DNA of 64,000 bases from Gigaspora margarita (taxonomy: Eukaryota > Glomeromycota > Glomeromycetes > Diversisporales > Gigasporaceae), in NCBI GenBank assembly GCA_009809945.1, contig WTPW01000998.1, positions 96,381 to 160,380 of the forward strand, written 5' to 3'. Numbering within the stretch: the stretch's first letter is position 1; every line of letters begins with the position of its first letter. A model generated the notes under the pieces. It was given only the letters and a program-made list of their open reading frames with translations. It was not told where the DNA came from and ran no database searches. The position numbers were made by a program, and so were the translations under genes. Shown piece by piece: positions 47,481 to 59,007 of this stretch.

Positions 47481-47810
47481 ATACCCTTTTACCTTATGCC
47501 TTTTAACCCAAACTTTAATACTAGTTTGAACCCTAACCCTAATTAATAATAATTTTATTTTTTTTTATATATTAACCTGTGATACAAAATCTTAAAAAAT
47601 AATACTAATAAAAAGTTATTTGATTTGTATAAAAATTTTATAATAGGTGTATTTTTTTTAAACAACTTTTTATTGCTTAAAAACTTGGCATTATTTGATT
47701 TTATATATAGCAATGATTAATAATTATATAAAAAAATTTTTAAAATAAAATTTAAAGAAATTTTATATATGATTATTGATTACTGCTATATATAAAAGCC
47801 AAATACCATA
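47481..47810. other. AT-rich DNA with dyad-family fragment
   Basis: It contains GAACCCTAACCCTAATTA near 47520 and a left half of the second dyad family (TAATACTAATAAAAAGTTAT). No gene. Confidence 0.35.
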
Positions 47811-48059
47811 GTGCACTTACCAAAGTACCCAGGTACAATGCAATCTACCTATAAAAAAACTTACAAAAGATCCAGGTATATTATACAGCAGCAGGTTAGT
47901 GTCACAAAAAAAAAATTTAAGAATATACATATTTTGCACTTACAATAGGCAGTCTAAAAATTTAAAAAAACCTATATTTAATTAATAGAGGTCTTGTGTT
48001 TTGCACTAAGTACTTTGCAAGAGTGAGAATTGAAAAAAGGGATACTTTGGTCAGTGCAC
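47811..48059. mobile_element. TA-flanked MITE, GTGCACTKACC ends
   Basis: The ends GTGCACTTACCAAAGTACCC and GATACTTTGGTCAGTGCAC are inverted and flanked by TA. It interrupts a copy of the second dyad family: the flanks TATAAAAGCCAAATA and ATAAATCGATTTTAAGC are contiguous in the relative at 19790-19810. Non-coding. Confidence 0.7.
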
Positions 48060-48939
48060 TACAGTAATACTTTATAAATCGATTTTAAGCAATAAAAAAG
48101 TTGTTTTTGAGATCTAAATATACCTATTATGAAATTTACATATAAATTAGTTAATATTTTATTAATTTTATATTTCTACAAAAAATTTATAAATTTTTTA
48201 GCCATATTCATAAAAAAAATCAAATAAAAACAATATTAATAAAATTTATCTTATTTGAATACAAATTTCAGAGTAGGTAAATTTTATTCTTTTAAACAAC
48301 TTTATAAATTATATAAAGTTAATTTAATTATTAAAATTGTATAGCAGCTATCTATAATTATATATAAATATAATAATAAAGAAGTAATTTTGTTATTGAG
48401 ATTAGCCAACAAATTCTAAAAAATGAAATAGTAATTATAATATAATTGTGACTATATAGTAGTGTTTTTAGTATTAAAAAACTAATATTAATATTTTGAT
48501 GCAATTATATAAAGTTTGTGATTATATAAAAATTAATTATATGGGAAAATAACTATATACAAATAAAAAACAAATAAAAACCAGTATGTTTGTTTAAAAT
48601 TAGACTAATTAAAAAATGTCAAAAAGTGATTTTTTAGCAAAAATTCTATATTAATATATACAAGATGCTAATTGTATTTTCAGAAAGCTAAACTTAAAGT
48701 TATTATTTATAAATTTTCCATTTTGTTAATATCTAGAGTATATTACTATATTTAAAAGTATTAGTATAATAAGCAATTAAAAGGCTGTTATATAATATTT
48801 TGACCAATTTTATAATTAATAAATATCAAAGTATATAAAAAATTTAACTCAATTATTTAATAGTAAATCTAAAAAAAATATATTGGTTACCTGATTTGTC
48901 ATACTATTTTAGATAAGTTTGGTTATATATTAATTTATG
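48060..48939. other. AT-rich repeat-derived DNA, no gene
   Basis: It continues the second dyad family to about 48300, then a block with ATTATATAAAGTTTGTGATT words as at 12600-12800. Nothing else is assigned. Confidence 0.35.
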
Positions 48940-50185
48940 AAAAATATATAAAATTACTATAAACTTTGAAGCTATGATATTTCTTCCCTATATATAAATC
49001 TAAAATTAAATTTTTAAATAATATAGAATAGGGGGAAAGAAAAAATTAAACTTAAAAATCAGATTAAAATTTTATCAATTTGTACAAAACAAAATATAAC
49101 TTTGCCAAAAAAGAAATATTTTCTAATTTAAAATAATAAGTATATATAAATGGTGAATCTATTTGTTACTGGTGGTGACAGTCACCAGAGTGTGATTGAC
49201 CAATTAGATCAAAGGATCATGTGTAATATGAAAAATGCAAAAACTTTGATTTTTTTGAAAAATCACTTCTAACTTAAAATTTTGTCTATGAACCTACTTT
49301 TTTTTATGCAAAAAAAAAATTCCTAGCAAAATTTTACTATATCCAAAGCTTAACCAGAACCCTAACTATAGCTCTAACCCTGACTCTAATGATAGTAAGT
49401 TTCGATGCTTTGTTTTGTTTTGATCATAATATTACACGATCTAATTGGTTGATCATGCTCTGGTGACTGTCACTGCCAGTGACAAACATATTTTTTTATA
49501 TATAAAAACATGCTCTGAACAACTTTACTTAGGAGACAGAAGTAGGTTGCCTTGTAAAAAAAATATGTTATCTATGTACTAAAGTTAAAATTTTTAGTTT
49601 TCTAATTTAAACTCTTTTTTTAGTAAAGCAATCTACTTTGGGCTCTTAAGCAAAGTTGTTTAACAGTTTAATTTTATTTGTATTTAAAGTTAAAACACAT
49701 TTTTTCAGATATTTTACTAAATGAAAAATGGTGCTAAAGTAGAAAAATTTTTTTTAATTTAACCCCCATGTTTCACAGAATAAAATATTTAAAAAAGCAC
49801 AGTTAATTTTAAACATAAGTAAAGTTATATGCAAAACAACTTTGCTTAAGAGCCCAAAGTAGATTTTTTAATAAAAAATGATTATATTAAAAAACTAAAA
49901 ATTTTAACTTTAGTATATAGATAACCCATTTTTTACAAAGTAACCTATTTTATTTTTCTAAATAAAGTTGTTCTGAGCATGTTTTTGCATATATTTATTA
50001 TTTTAAATTGGAAAATATTTGTTTTAACAAAGTTATTTTTTTGTTTTGTGCAAAATTAGTAAAATTTTAATCAAATTTTTAAGCTCAATTTTTTCTTTTC
50101 CTTATTCTATATTCCTAAAAATTTTAATTTTAAGTTAATATATAGAAGAAAACTTTTTAAGCTTCAAAGTTTATAGTAATTTCAT
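48940..50185. repeat. Large palindromic repeat, copy 2
   Basis: The ends ATTACTATAAACTTTGAAGC and GCTTCAAAGTTTATAGTAAT are inverted and the arms stay alignable for roughly 450 bp. The inner parts carry four copies of the AACAACTTTACTTAG core (about 49515, 49645, 49835, 49970). The left arm is interrupted by the element at 49162-49488. It is collinear with 38121-39860. Confidence 0.75.
49162..49488. mobile_element. MITE with about 45-bp TIRs, nested
   Basis: TTTGTTACTGGTGGTGACAG on the left faces CTGTCACTGCCAGTGACAAA on the right, and the inverted repeat continues through TCACCAGAG and GATTGACCAATTAGATC. The opposite arm of the host palindrome lacks it. The loop has CCCTAACTATAGCTCTAACC telomere-like sequence. 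The target duplication is ambiguous. Confidence 0.75.
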
Positions 50186-50639
50186 ATATTTTTAATATTC
50201 CTTAAACCATCTAGCAGCAAATTTGCCTGCTTAAATTATTTTTTAAAAGTTTTTTTAAGTTTTCTTAAAATTTATTTAAGCATGACCCCTTCTATTTATT
50301 GAATAAATTAAAGATATTCCTTTTATAAATAATATATTTAAATTTTATTATTCTATCTTTAATTTTGATCAAGAAATTACATTTTTAACAAAACTTATTT
50401 TTTAATTACTATTAAAATTTTAAAAAGTTTCTTAAAATTTATATGTTTCCAAAGAGAAATTTTTTAGTTAGGGTATAGACATTTATCACCTGATTTTTTA
50501 GGGGGGAGGGGGTCAGAGGGATTATCAGGTGCTATATAATATAGTATTATTAGCCAATCAAAATTGCCCAAAATAACTATATAAAATTTTTAATAATAAT
50601 AATTAAAAATATAAAAATTTTATTTTATATTAATCTCTG

Positions 50640-51970
50640 GCACTAAGTAAACTTGTTCAGCATCTAAAAATACATCAAATCGGCATAATTATTTTATTTT
50701 ACTTGAAATTTAGAGAATAGATGCATGGTTTTGGATTTTGATCAAAAAAGTCAAATTTAAGCATCGCTTCTCAAAATTTCAAGTAAAATAAAAACAACAC
50801 TGCCAATTTAATGAATTTTTAGGTGCTGAACAAGTTTACTTAGTGCATTAAGTTAGAATTAATTAGTAAAATTTTGTGAATCAAAAGATTTTATAAAATT
50901 TTATTAATAGAATTCTATAAAATCTTATAATCACAAAATTTGATTAATTAATTCTAACTTTATACACTAATTAAACATGTTCAGTATTTAAAAATACATC
51001 AAATCGGCATAATTATTTTTATTTTACTTGAAATTTAGAGAATAGATGCATAATTTTGAATTTTGGATCAAAAAAGTCAAATTTAAGCATCTTTTCTCCA
51101 AATTTAAGTAAAATAAAATCAACACTTCCAATTTTATGTATTTTTAGGTGCTGAACAAGTTTACTTAATGCTTTAAGTTAGAATTAATTAGTAAAATATT
51201 ATGAAGAATAAGATTTTATTAAATTTTATTAATAAAATTCTATAAAATCTTATTATTCGCCAAATTTTCCTAATTAATTCTAACTTAAAGCATTAAGTAA
51301 ACTTGTTTAGCAACAAAAAATACATTTATTCGGCAGAGTTATTTTTATTTTACTTGAAATTTGGAGAAACGATGCTTAAATTTGACTTTTTTGATCAAAA
51401 ATCCAAAATTATGCATCTATTCTCTAAATTTCAAGTAAAATAAAAATAATTATGCCGATTTGATGTATTTTTAGACATTGAACAAGTTGCTTAGTGCATA
51501 AAGTTAGAATTAATTGATAAAAAATTGTAATCATAAGTTTTCATAGAATTTTATTAATAAAATACTATAAAATCTTATGATTCACAAGATTTCACTAATT
51601 AATTATAACTTAACGAACTAAGTAAACTTATTCTGCAACTAAAAATACATTAAATCAGCAGAATTGTTTTTATTTTACTTGAAATTTGGAGAAAAGGTGC
51701 TTAAATTTGACTTTTTTGATCAAAATTCAAAAATTATGCATCTAATATCTAATTTTCAAGTAAAATAAAAAAATTATGCCGATTAGATGTATTTTTAAAT
51801 GCTGACAAGTTTGCTTAGTGCATTAAGTTAGAATTAATTAATAAAAATTTGTGAATTTTAAGATTTTATAGAATTTTATTAATAAAATTCTATAAAATCT
51901 TATGATTCACAAAATTTTACTAATTAATTCTAACTTAATGCACTAAGTAAACTTGTTCAGCATCAAAAAA
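50640..51970. repeat. Dyad satellite array, nine alternating palindromes
   Basis: A palindromes centre near 50905, 51230, 51550 and 51880, each around TTTTATTAATARAATTC. B palindromes centre near 50745, 51065, 51393 and 51720, each around TTTTGATCAAAA with TTTTACTTGAAATTT arms. A partial A begins the array. Each junction carries TGCTGAACAAGTTTACTTAG or its complement. The translational repeat is about 325 bp with two dyad axes per repeat. No gene. Confidence 0.88.
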
Positions 51971-52051
51971 TACATACAAACATATTCAAATTCAGACTAG
52001 TTTGCAGACTTCAGACCAAATCTGAACCAAACTGTGTCTGGTCTGTAGATA

Positions 52052-52357
52052 TGGGGCCGTTGCAGTAGAAAGGGCCCAAACTCCTCTAACAATCAAATTT
52101 GAGTTCTTTCAAGATTCAGATTAATCTTGAGGTGGGCTATACTTTTCAATTACAAATGAAATTGTTTGCATAATAAAAAATCAAGATATTTTAAAAAAAA
52201 GTCTTTAGAAGACTTGTATATCACGAGATTATCCAATATGATCAACCAATCAAATCATATAATTTTTGATTGACCCGGATCAGTTCGAAAAAATAAACAA
52301 GGTTTTCTCAAAATTATATATTTCTGAGTTTCGGCCCATTCTACTGCAATGGCCCCA
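52052..52357. mobile_element. TA-flanked MITE, TGGRGYC family, copy 3
   Basis: The ends TGGGGCCGTTGCAGTAGAA and TTCTACTGCAATGGCCCCA are inverted and flanked by TA (52050-52051 and 52358-52359). The interior aligns with 36492-36833 and 59130-59469 although the outermost TIR bases differ, so the termini have diverged faster than the core. Confidence 0.85.
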
Positions 52358-52459
52358 TATTATTTGCTTGAATTTGATTGGCTAGTTTCGTATCAGGTGG
52401 GGAGAAGGGGTACTCTCTTAAGAAGTAGAAATCACCTGATAAATGTTTATACCCTTACT

Positions 52460-53072
52460 ACTAAGTAAAGTCTAAATTTTGTTTAATAAATTATAAAAGT
52501 TATAATAATTATAGTAGTTTAATTTTAAATTGTCTACAACTTTGAATTAAAGTAATAGGGGTTAAATCTTAAAATTTTATTAAGTAAAACTAAAAAAAAA
52601 ATTTTAAAATTAAAATTTTTTTAAAAAATTAAAAAATATTCTTTTATAAGCAACTTCAAATTTTTTATAAATATTAAGCAAATAAAATGAAGTTTTAAAT
52701 AGCATATAATTATAGTTTTTATTTAAAAAAAAATTATAAAATATTTTATTTTTTAAAAAATAGATCAGATATGAATTTATAAAATTTAAGCAGGCAAATT
52801 TGCTTGCTTATCTGGACAGTTAAGGGATAATTATATATATATATAATTTGTATATAACATATCAGTAACTGTTAGTGAATATATTTATTTATTTATAAAT
52901 ATTACTACTTATTGGTAATTATTACTATAGTTTTAGACCTAAAGTAAGATTCTGAAATATATATAGATAAAGTTACTTCAAATCTTTTATTAATTGCTGT
53001 ACACAAAAGCTTTTTTATAAAATTAGTATACAAATTTTATACTTTATAATATAAGAGTATTGCTAATCTTAA
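52460..53072. other. AT-rich DNA, no gene
   Basis: Long A and T runs and a TATATATATATA tract near 52835. Nothing could be assigned. Confidence 0.3.
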
Positions 53073-53357
53073 CAGGCTGTAAAATTCACAGCCCTGCATC
53101 TGCCAATCAAAATTGCAGAATTAGTCCAATCTGCAAATTTTTTTTGTATAACAAATACAAAGTTTTTTTACAAAAAAGTCAAAAAATTACTTATAACGCA
53201 AAATCTAGCTTATGATACTACTTTTTTTTATGCAAAAAAAATCCTTGCTAAATTTTACTATAATTTGCTATTTTTATAACCCTAGCCCAACTTAATAACC
53301 CTAACCCTAACTTAAATAGAAAACTTTTTGAAATAGGGGTGTGAATTTCACAGCCTG
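53073..53357. mobile_element. TIR element, CAGGCTGTRAAATTCAC ends
   Basis: CAGGCTGTAAAATTCACAGC on the left faces GTGTGAATTTCACAGCCTG on the right. The loop contains CCCTAGCCCAACTTAATAAC and CCCTAACCCTAACTT. The ends fit the hAT start but the flanks AATCTTAA and TGAATCGA do not match. Confidence 0.6.
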
Positions 53358-53419
53358 TGAATCGAAGTAATTTTTATAATATAAAAATTAAAAAAATATA
53401 CAAAATAAAAATATATATT

Positions 53420-53945
53420 TCTGAAAATAAACTACCTTTTTAGATATTTTTAAACCAAAAATCAGGGTACTTATTTTTAGATATAATCAATTTTGGTTAA
53501 TTGCAAATAGTTATTACATATTAAAGTCTAAATTCTACTATATAACTCAATTATTTGCACTTAAGTAATCCTGTTTGCAAGTATAATATATATATACTGA
53601 ATGTTTCATCAAAATTAGTGCACTTTTTATTGTTTGACTTTTATTTTTAAGTTCAACAAATATATTTTTTAAAAAATTTTAATTTTTTTGAATATAAAAA
53701 TTAAAAAACAAATAATAAAAAATGTTCCAATTTTGTTAAAAATATTTGGATAAGTATATATCAATTTCTTGTATAAGTTTACTTAAATAACTGCAATCTA
53801 GTTATATAGTAAAGTTTGAACATTACTATGTAGTAACTATAATTAATTGTTGGTTGCTTATTTTCAGATCAAAGACATTTTTGAATTTTTTGAGCAATAG
53901 AAATTAGCTTATTTTTGTAAGTGGCTTATTTTTAGTACTATATGG
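53420..53945. repeat. Palindromic repeat, GAAAATAARCTACC ends
   Basis: GAAAATAAACTACC on the left faces GGTTGCTTATTTTC on the right, and the arms meet near 53665. They carry AACAAGTTTACTTAA-type cores (about 53560 and 53780) and ACTTTACTATATAGTAAC-like sequence. It is related to 840-1130 and to the centre of the hAT-like element 41655-42337. Confidence 0.65.
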
Positions 53946-53959
53946 ATAGATATATTAGT

Positions 53960-55253
53960 TATATAGCCAAAATTCAGAAATTTAGCTAAAGTTTAGGTTG
54001 GAAAGCTTCAGAATTAAACAGGTATTAATTAATAATAATAACTAAATATATTATAGCAAACTTAGCATCTTGGCAATTTATTTAGCATGTGAATTACTGA
54101 TTTATTAGCAAACTTTATTAATTCTGATATTCTTTTTTGTAATTTGGTAATTTGCTAAATTTTAATTATGCAACCAATCTATTCCAATTTATGACATATT
54201 GAGCTACCTTAAACATAACAGTTAAACTTGTCTAACTACTAGTATTGATATAAATTCTATGATCTGCTTATGAGATCATGTCATTAATTATCTGATTATT
54301 TTATCAAAGGCCTACTCACCTCCTCTTCCTTTAATATATACATCATCAGGCTTCTTATATATATTTCAACTTTTTTACCCCTAAAAATCACCTGATTTTT
54401 GACACTCCCTTATCAGATAAATGTGATTAATTAATTGACCTGCACATTATTTTGAGTACACTTATATGTATTATTTTGAAACAAGAATTAAATTAGCTAT
54501 AATAAATAGTAATAAGAATAAAAAAAGTGACCAGTACTGGATTTGATATTAAGTAAACTTATTTTTTTAGAAAACTTGTTTTTCAGGTTGAGATGATTCT
54601 AATAGCAGTAAAATTATAAAACAACCTATTAATTCATCCACAATGTCTCTTCAAAATTTGTAACATTTGTTACCTTTGTTTAAATAATCTGTAAACAAAG
54701 ATAAATAAACTTTGCAAAATTTAAAAGGCATTGCAGTTGAACTACTAGGCTAATTTTGTTAATTTTATTCCTATTATATTTGTCTAAACCTGATACACAA
54801 TTTTGTTAAAGTCAAAAAATAGATTTACTTAATATAAAACTATTTTTTACTCATTTATCTTTTTTTATTTATAGAGATCAATGTTAATTTGGAACACCCA
54901 TGGGTGTTAATTTGAAGTTACATATATGATTTTGAATCAACATCCCTGAGTATTATTTTATGCTTATACAGTATTGTTATTTTCTAAAAATATGTAAATT
55001 AAACTTTTACATGTAAAAATTTGATATATAAATATGCGATTTAAAATCTAATCTTTTTAATAATTTTGTAAAAGAATATGCAATTTAAACCTTACTTTAT
55101 TAATTTGTCTATAATGGCAACGCATTCTCAGATATGGTCTATATATAGATATTTCAGATCCTGTTAGGGTGCAATTTTAGAAATTTTTTATTTTCTTATA
55201 TAATGTAAATTAGATATAAGATCCCAATCTTATTTCTTGTGAGGTTTTTAGAG
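53960..55253. other. AT-rich DNA, no gene
   Basis: 54260-54420 is a relative of the ATCACCTGAT block at 46570-46745. The rest, including short hairpins near 54890 and 54950, shows no frame or bounded element. Confidence 0.3.
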
Positions 55254-55261
55254 GTTTGACA

Positions 55262-55543
55262 CAGGGATGGTAAATGACAATGTCATTTAAAATTTTTGTG
55301 ACAAATGACATAGGTTATTTGTTATTTTTGTCATTTAAGATAACATATTAAACCTTCAGGTGTTTTAGGATTTAACCAATCCTAAACTGCCCGAAGTGAC
55401 ACAAAACCTTAATGATTACAAGATCTTTGCATTTTTAAATATAACCTATTTTTGTCATTTGTTATTTACTTTTAAATGACAAAGTGACAAATAACAATGT
55501 CACAATGTCATTTATGTCATTTAAAAGTTATTTGCCAACCCTG
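55262..55543. mobile_element. hAT-like element with AAATGACA-word ends
   Basis: The ends CAGGGATGGTAAATGACA and GTTATTTGCCAACCCTG are inverted. The words AATGTCATTT and AAATGACATAG fill most of its 282 bp. The flanks GTTTGACA (55254-55261) and GTTAGAAA (55544-55551) agree at 6 of 8 positions, consistent with an older insertion. Its words resemble those of 20639-21344. Confidence 0.7.
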
Positions 55544-55559
55544 GTTAGAAATTTTTGCT

Positions 55560-56289
55560 TAGAATACCTGATCCTATTTACTTAGTACATTTTTGAAATA
55601 TTCTGTAGCAATATTGGTATTAATTACTAGTAGTGATAAATAGCGAACTTCTTTAATTATTTATTTATTGTAATTATATTGCAAAATGAAAGTTAAGCTT
55701 TATAATTATAATTTTACAAAGATATTGAAATTATTACATTTTACACAAAACTTTTATCCATAATATTGTGTATTTATTTTATTATCTTTCCATATTTGTA
55801 GTAATATATACCTTTTCTTATAGTGCAAAGCATTGTCAACTAATTTGTTAAAAGGAATTGATCTTTCTTCTAGATTATCAAGAAGTTTTTACCCATTATA
55901 AAGAACCTTCAATTCATCAAGAATAAGTTTTGTCTAAATACTAAAATAATTACTATTAATTGAGAATGTAACTTTAAATAAATTAAAAAATTTTTTTCAT
56001 TTAGTACCAGATGTATTCAAATATGTTTTTATTCAACTATGTCTAACAATATATTATTTATTTCTTTTGTACTATTTGTTATGTGAATTTTATCAATGCT
56101 AATAGACTTATTAATTAACATTAAGTTTTTATTATTATTTTCTTCAAGATTGCAATAAGTTCACATTTCTTTCCAGGGATTATTTGATTATATTGAAAAT
56201 AGAAAATGGTTTGAATTTTGATAAACCTAAATATATAAATGAAAATGACTTTAAAAAAATTCAATTTATTAATATTAAACATAGTATTA
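55560..56289 (-). other. AT-rich DNA with a coding-like trace
   Basis: On the minus strand between about 55800 and 55940 a frame reads KLILDELKVLYNG, stop, KLLDNLEERSIPFNKLVDNA. It lies downstream of the MULE remnant on the same strand and may be a part of it or of a separate decayed gene. No further support. Confidence 0.3.
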
Positions 56290-58480
56290 CATTATAAAAA
56301 AATGAATGTGGTTTTGAACCAATTGGAACAACTAGATGTTTATATAAAAGAATTGGTTGGTTGAAAGGTAGGACATAAACAATACTAGTGCTCACGATTT
56401 GTTAGATATTGGTCAGAGTTACAAGGTCGTGATGCTAACAAATTCTATTCTTTTTGGAATTCTTTTTAAATTGTCATCCATAGCACAATAATTTAAAAAT
56501 ATTAATTTGATTTGCAACTACCTAAATTATGATATTAAAAACCAATTAATTTAAAAAATATAAATAAGTATCTATATTTGCATACCTTTTATAATAATAT
56601 AACATAGAAGATCTAAACAAGATAGTTAAATTTATAAAGATAGTTTTATTTTAAAAATTATCAATATAATGCAATCATTATTGAAGTGTATAAAATTCCA
56701 ATCTTATAATATGAAAATTGTGCTAAAAGAAACCCTTGCTTTTAAAAATACCATGCATACCAGGTATATGCCTGCTCTATAATTTATAATTATTACAACA
56801 ATATGTATATATTCCTGTTGCACGTTTGATCCATATTACATGTTTATTATTCATAATTGTCTTATCTTCTTTAGGTATAAGCAGTGTTGTACGTTTTGCC
56901 TGTCCACAGCCTTTTTTGGCTTGTCCATGTCCAAAATTGTCCAAACATCCAAGATTGTCCAAAGCTTGTCCAGGCTTTAATAATTAATAAATCTATCTAA
57001 AAAATATATAACTATATATTTTTTTAGGTGCTGAACATATTCCAGTTAAAATTAAAATAGGTTATCTTAATAAAATTTTAAGTAATTTTACTTTATTTAA
57101 TTGTCCAAGATTGTTCAAGATTGTCCAAATCATTGTCCAAAGCTGTCCCGTGACAACACTGGGTATAAGCATTTGCCAATTAAAATGGTTTGCTATTAAA
57201 TATTTCATCTGTGCATAGGGTTTTTTATTAGCTATTTGACTTGAATTTAATCTATTATTATCTATACTCATTTGATTAACACAAGTGGTTGTCACAAGAA
57301 TCGATTACTGAACATTGGTTATGTGCATCAGTTGTATTCTTGCACGTGATGATCTATTGCATGATTGATATGCCACAAGCACAATTTTACTTTCACTTGA
57401 GTTCAAGTAGCTTTGCTACATTAATTTGTGATATATCTTTGTCCGTATGCATAAAACACTCCTATATTAGATAGTTCTTTGGTTTTTAATGCAGAAAGAC
57501 ATACAATAATAATACCTGCAATATTGCAATTTTTACCAGATGATATAAATAAATAAAAGATGGGGCTCCATGCCATCAATCATTGCCACAGCTCCACACA
57601 ATTCATATTTAAGTCTATTGGTGTTATACATCGACCCACTATAAATTCTGTTAATTTGTTTAGTTGTAAGATACTAATAAATGCAGTTGCAAAAACAAAT
57701 GCATATTCTTTAGAGAAAAGAAATTTCCAATTTTGTTTTTTTGAAGATACGTTTTTACAGAAATAAGCTCATCATTTGAAGATCAATATTCTGTTTGTGA
57801 CATTTTTGACCACCAATAATGCACTTGTTTAATAGTTAAAACCTTATATTCTTTTATATGTTGATCATAATTAATTGTTAAATATCAGGAACATTTTATC
57901 GAATACAAACATTAATACAATCTTTATTTTTTTTGTCACATTGAATTTTTCAGGCTTGGAAACAAAAAATCATGAGATATATTAACATGTATAATATTGT
58001 TTTTGGAATTAACTTTATTAACAATAATTATACACTTACAATTATAACATTCAATATATGCTTCAGTGCTACATTGCTTTGACAAATTATCAACTTTTTT
58101 ATGATACTTTTGTATCTCATTTCGAGCATTGTATCAGTATATAAATGTCACAAAGTCCTGTTTTTTTTTACCATTATGGTTGATTGATGTACTTTTATAG
58201 GCATAATATTTGTGAAATTGAAAATAATTTCATTTTCTATTGTACAAGCATCAACTTCTTGCTTTTTTCATTTCTTTGCTTGTGATTTACTTTTATGCCA
58301 AGTTTTGCAACTGAAATAAGTGTCATCTTTACTAAAGAAGTCTTTAAGTGGTTTGATGCAATAGCATCTTGGACATTTTTTTGGTTCAGATAAAGGGTTA
58401 TTGATTTTTATTTTTTCTATTCGCAAATATAGGTTTAATAAGAAACAAATTGGGTTGTATAATATTGTAAATAATGACAA
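56290..58480 (-). pseudogene. MULE-type transposase, heavily broken
   Basis: Minus-strand pieces occur in the expected order. An N-terminal zinc-ribbon-like KKCPRCYCIKPLKDFFS and SCKTWHKSK (58268-58480). A second Cys/His region CYNCKCIIIVNK with IIHVNISHDF. QVHYWWSKMSQTEY (about 57790). The core YNTNRLKYELCGAVAMIDGM (about 57600), matching the MULE/FAR1-like core after its first catalytic Asp, here replaced by Ser. VKLCLWHINHAIDHH (about 57340), the conserved C-x2-H motif. Near 56310, CLCPTF and KHLVVPIGSKPHSF, a SWIM-like zinc finger. Stops and frame changes separate nearly every piece. A hAT MITE (56882-57161) splits it after QMLIP. Terminal repeats of the MULE were not found. Confidence 0.7.
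56882..57161. mobile_element. hAT MITE, GGACAATT family, copy 3 (inverted)
   Basis: The ends CAGTGTTGTACG and CGTGACAACACTG are flanked by a perfect 8-bp duplication GGTATAAG (56874-56881 and 57162-57169). Orientation is opposite to copies 1 and 2. It interrupts the MULE remnant between two halves that become contiguous when one copy of the 8-mer and the element are subtracted (...QMLIP / KEDKTIMNNKHV...). Confidence 0.93.
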
Positions 58481-58495
58481 TTGGTAATTAGCTCA

Positions 58496-58620
58496 AACTA
58501 GGGATGGGTTCGATCAGTTAATAGTTGGCTAGCTGATCAGCTATAGCCGTAGTCGATGTATTCGACTATAACAGCTTAGCTGACCGGGTAGCTGATACCA
58601 AATTTTTTTATTTCCTGGCT
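58496..58620. repeat. Word array with AGCTGATCAGCT motifs
   Basis: Starting TAGGGATGGGTTCGATCAG, the block repeats GGCTAGCTGATCAGCTATAG, GTAGTCGATGTATTCGACTA and TAGCTGACCGGG. It looks like one end of a hAT-like word-array element. No partner end is visible; weak GGCTAA words at 63610-63670 are too different to claim it. Confidence 0.4.
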
Positions 58621-58685
58621 AATAAATTATATTATTGCTTAATTCAGCATTAAGTGTACAAATTATATAGAATTATTGCAAGAAA

Positions 58686-59007
58686 GGGTGCTGATCAAAA
58701 TTCTGACAAACAGAATCCTGACAGGTTATAATCTTGACAAAAAAATCCTAACAGTAAAAATCTCAACAAATCCCAACAACAAAAAATTATAAAGTTTATT
58801 TAAGTTAGGGTAGGGTAAGGCAAGTGCATAGGTTAGGGTTAGGGTGTGCGCCTAGGTTAGGTTTGGGTTTAGGTGATTATATAGTAAAATTGCTCAACAA
58901 ACACCTTTTTAATTGTCAGGATTTGTCAGGATTTTTGATTATCAGGATTTTTTTGTCAGGATTTTGACCTGTTGGGATTCTGTTTGTTGGCATTCTGACC
59001 CAAACCC
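58686..59007. mobile_element. TIR element with AATCCTGACA words
   Basis: Inverted ends of about 90 bp: GGGTGCTGATCAAAATTCTG faces the complement of ...CAGAATGCCAACAAACAGAA at the right. They are flanked by GCAAGAAA (58678-58685) and GCAAAAAA (59008-59015), agreeing at 7 of 8. The words CCTGACA and TGTCAGGATT recur. The loop contains GGTTAGGGTTAGGGTGTG and GTAGGGTAAGG. Confidence 0.78.

Larger units (their letters stand above)
50470..52455. mobile_element. Inverted-end element carrying the dyad satellite
   Basis: AGGGTATAGACATTTATCAC on the left faces GATAAATGTTTATACCCT on the right, followed inward by ATCAGGTG and CACCTGAT words and short G- or C-rich runs. Inside are the dyad satellite array (50640-51970) and a TA-flanked MITE (52052-52357). 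The flanking 8 bases do not match, so target duplication is unproven. Confidence 0.5.

Noticed and set aside
50640-51970. CRISPR-like array
   Set aside because: Repeats are about 325 bp with internal inverted symmetry and no unique spacers of constant length.
57289-57766. Plus-strand frames of 61 and 68 codons
   Set aside because: They are opposite-strand shadows of the MULE transposase remnant.
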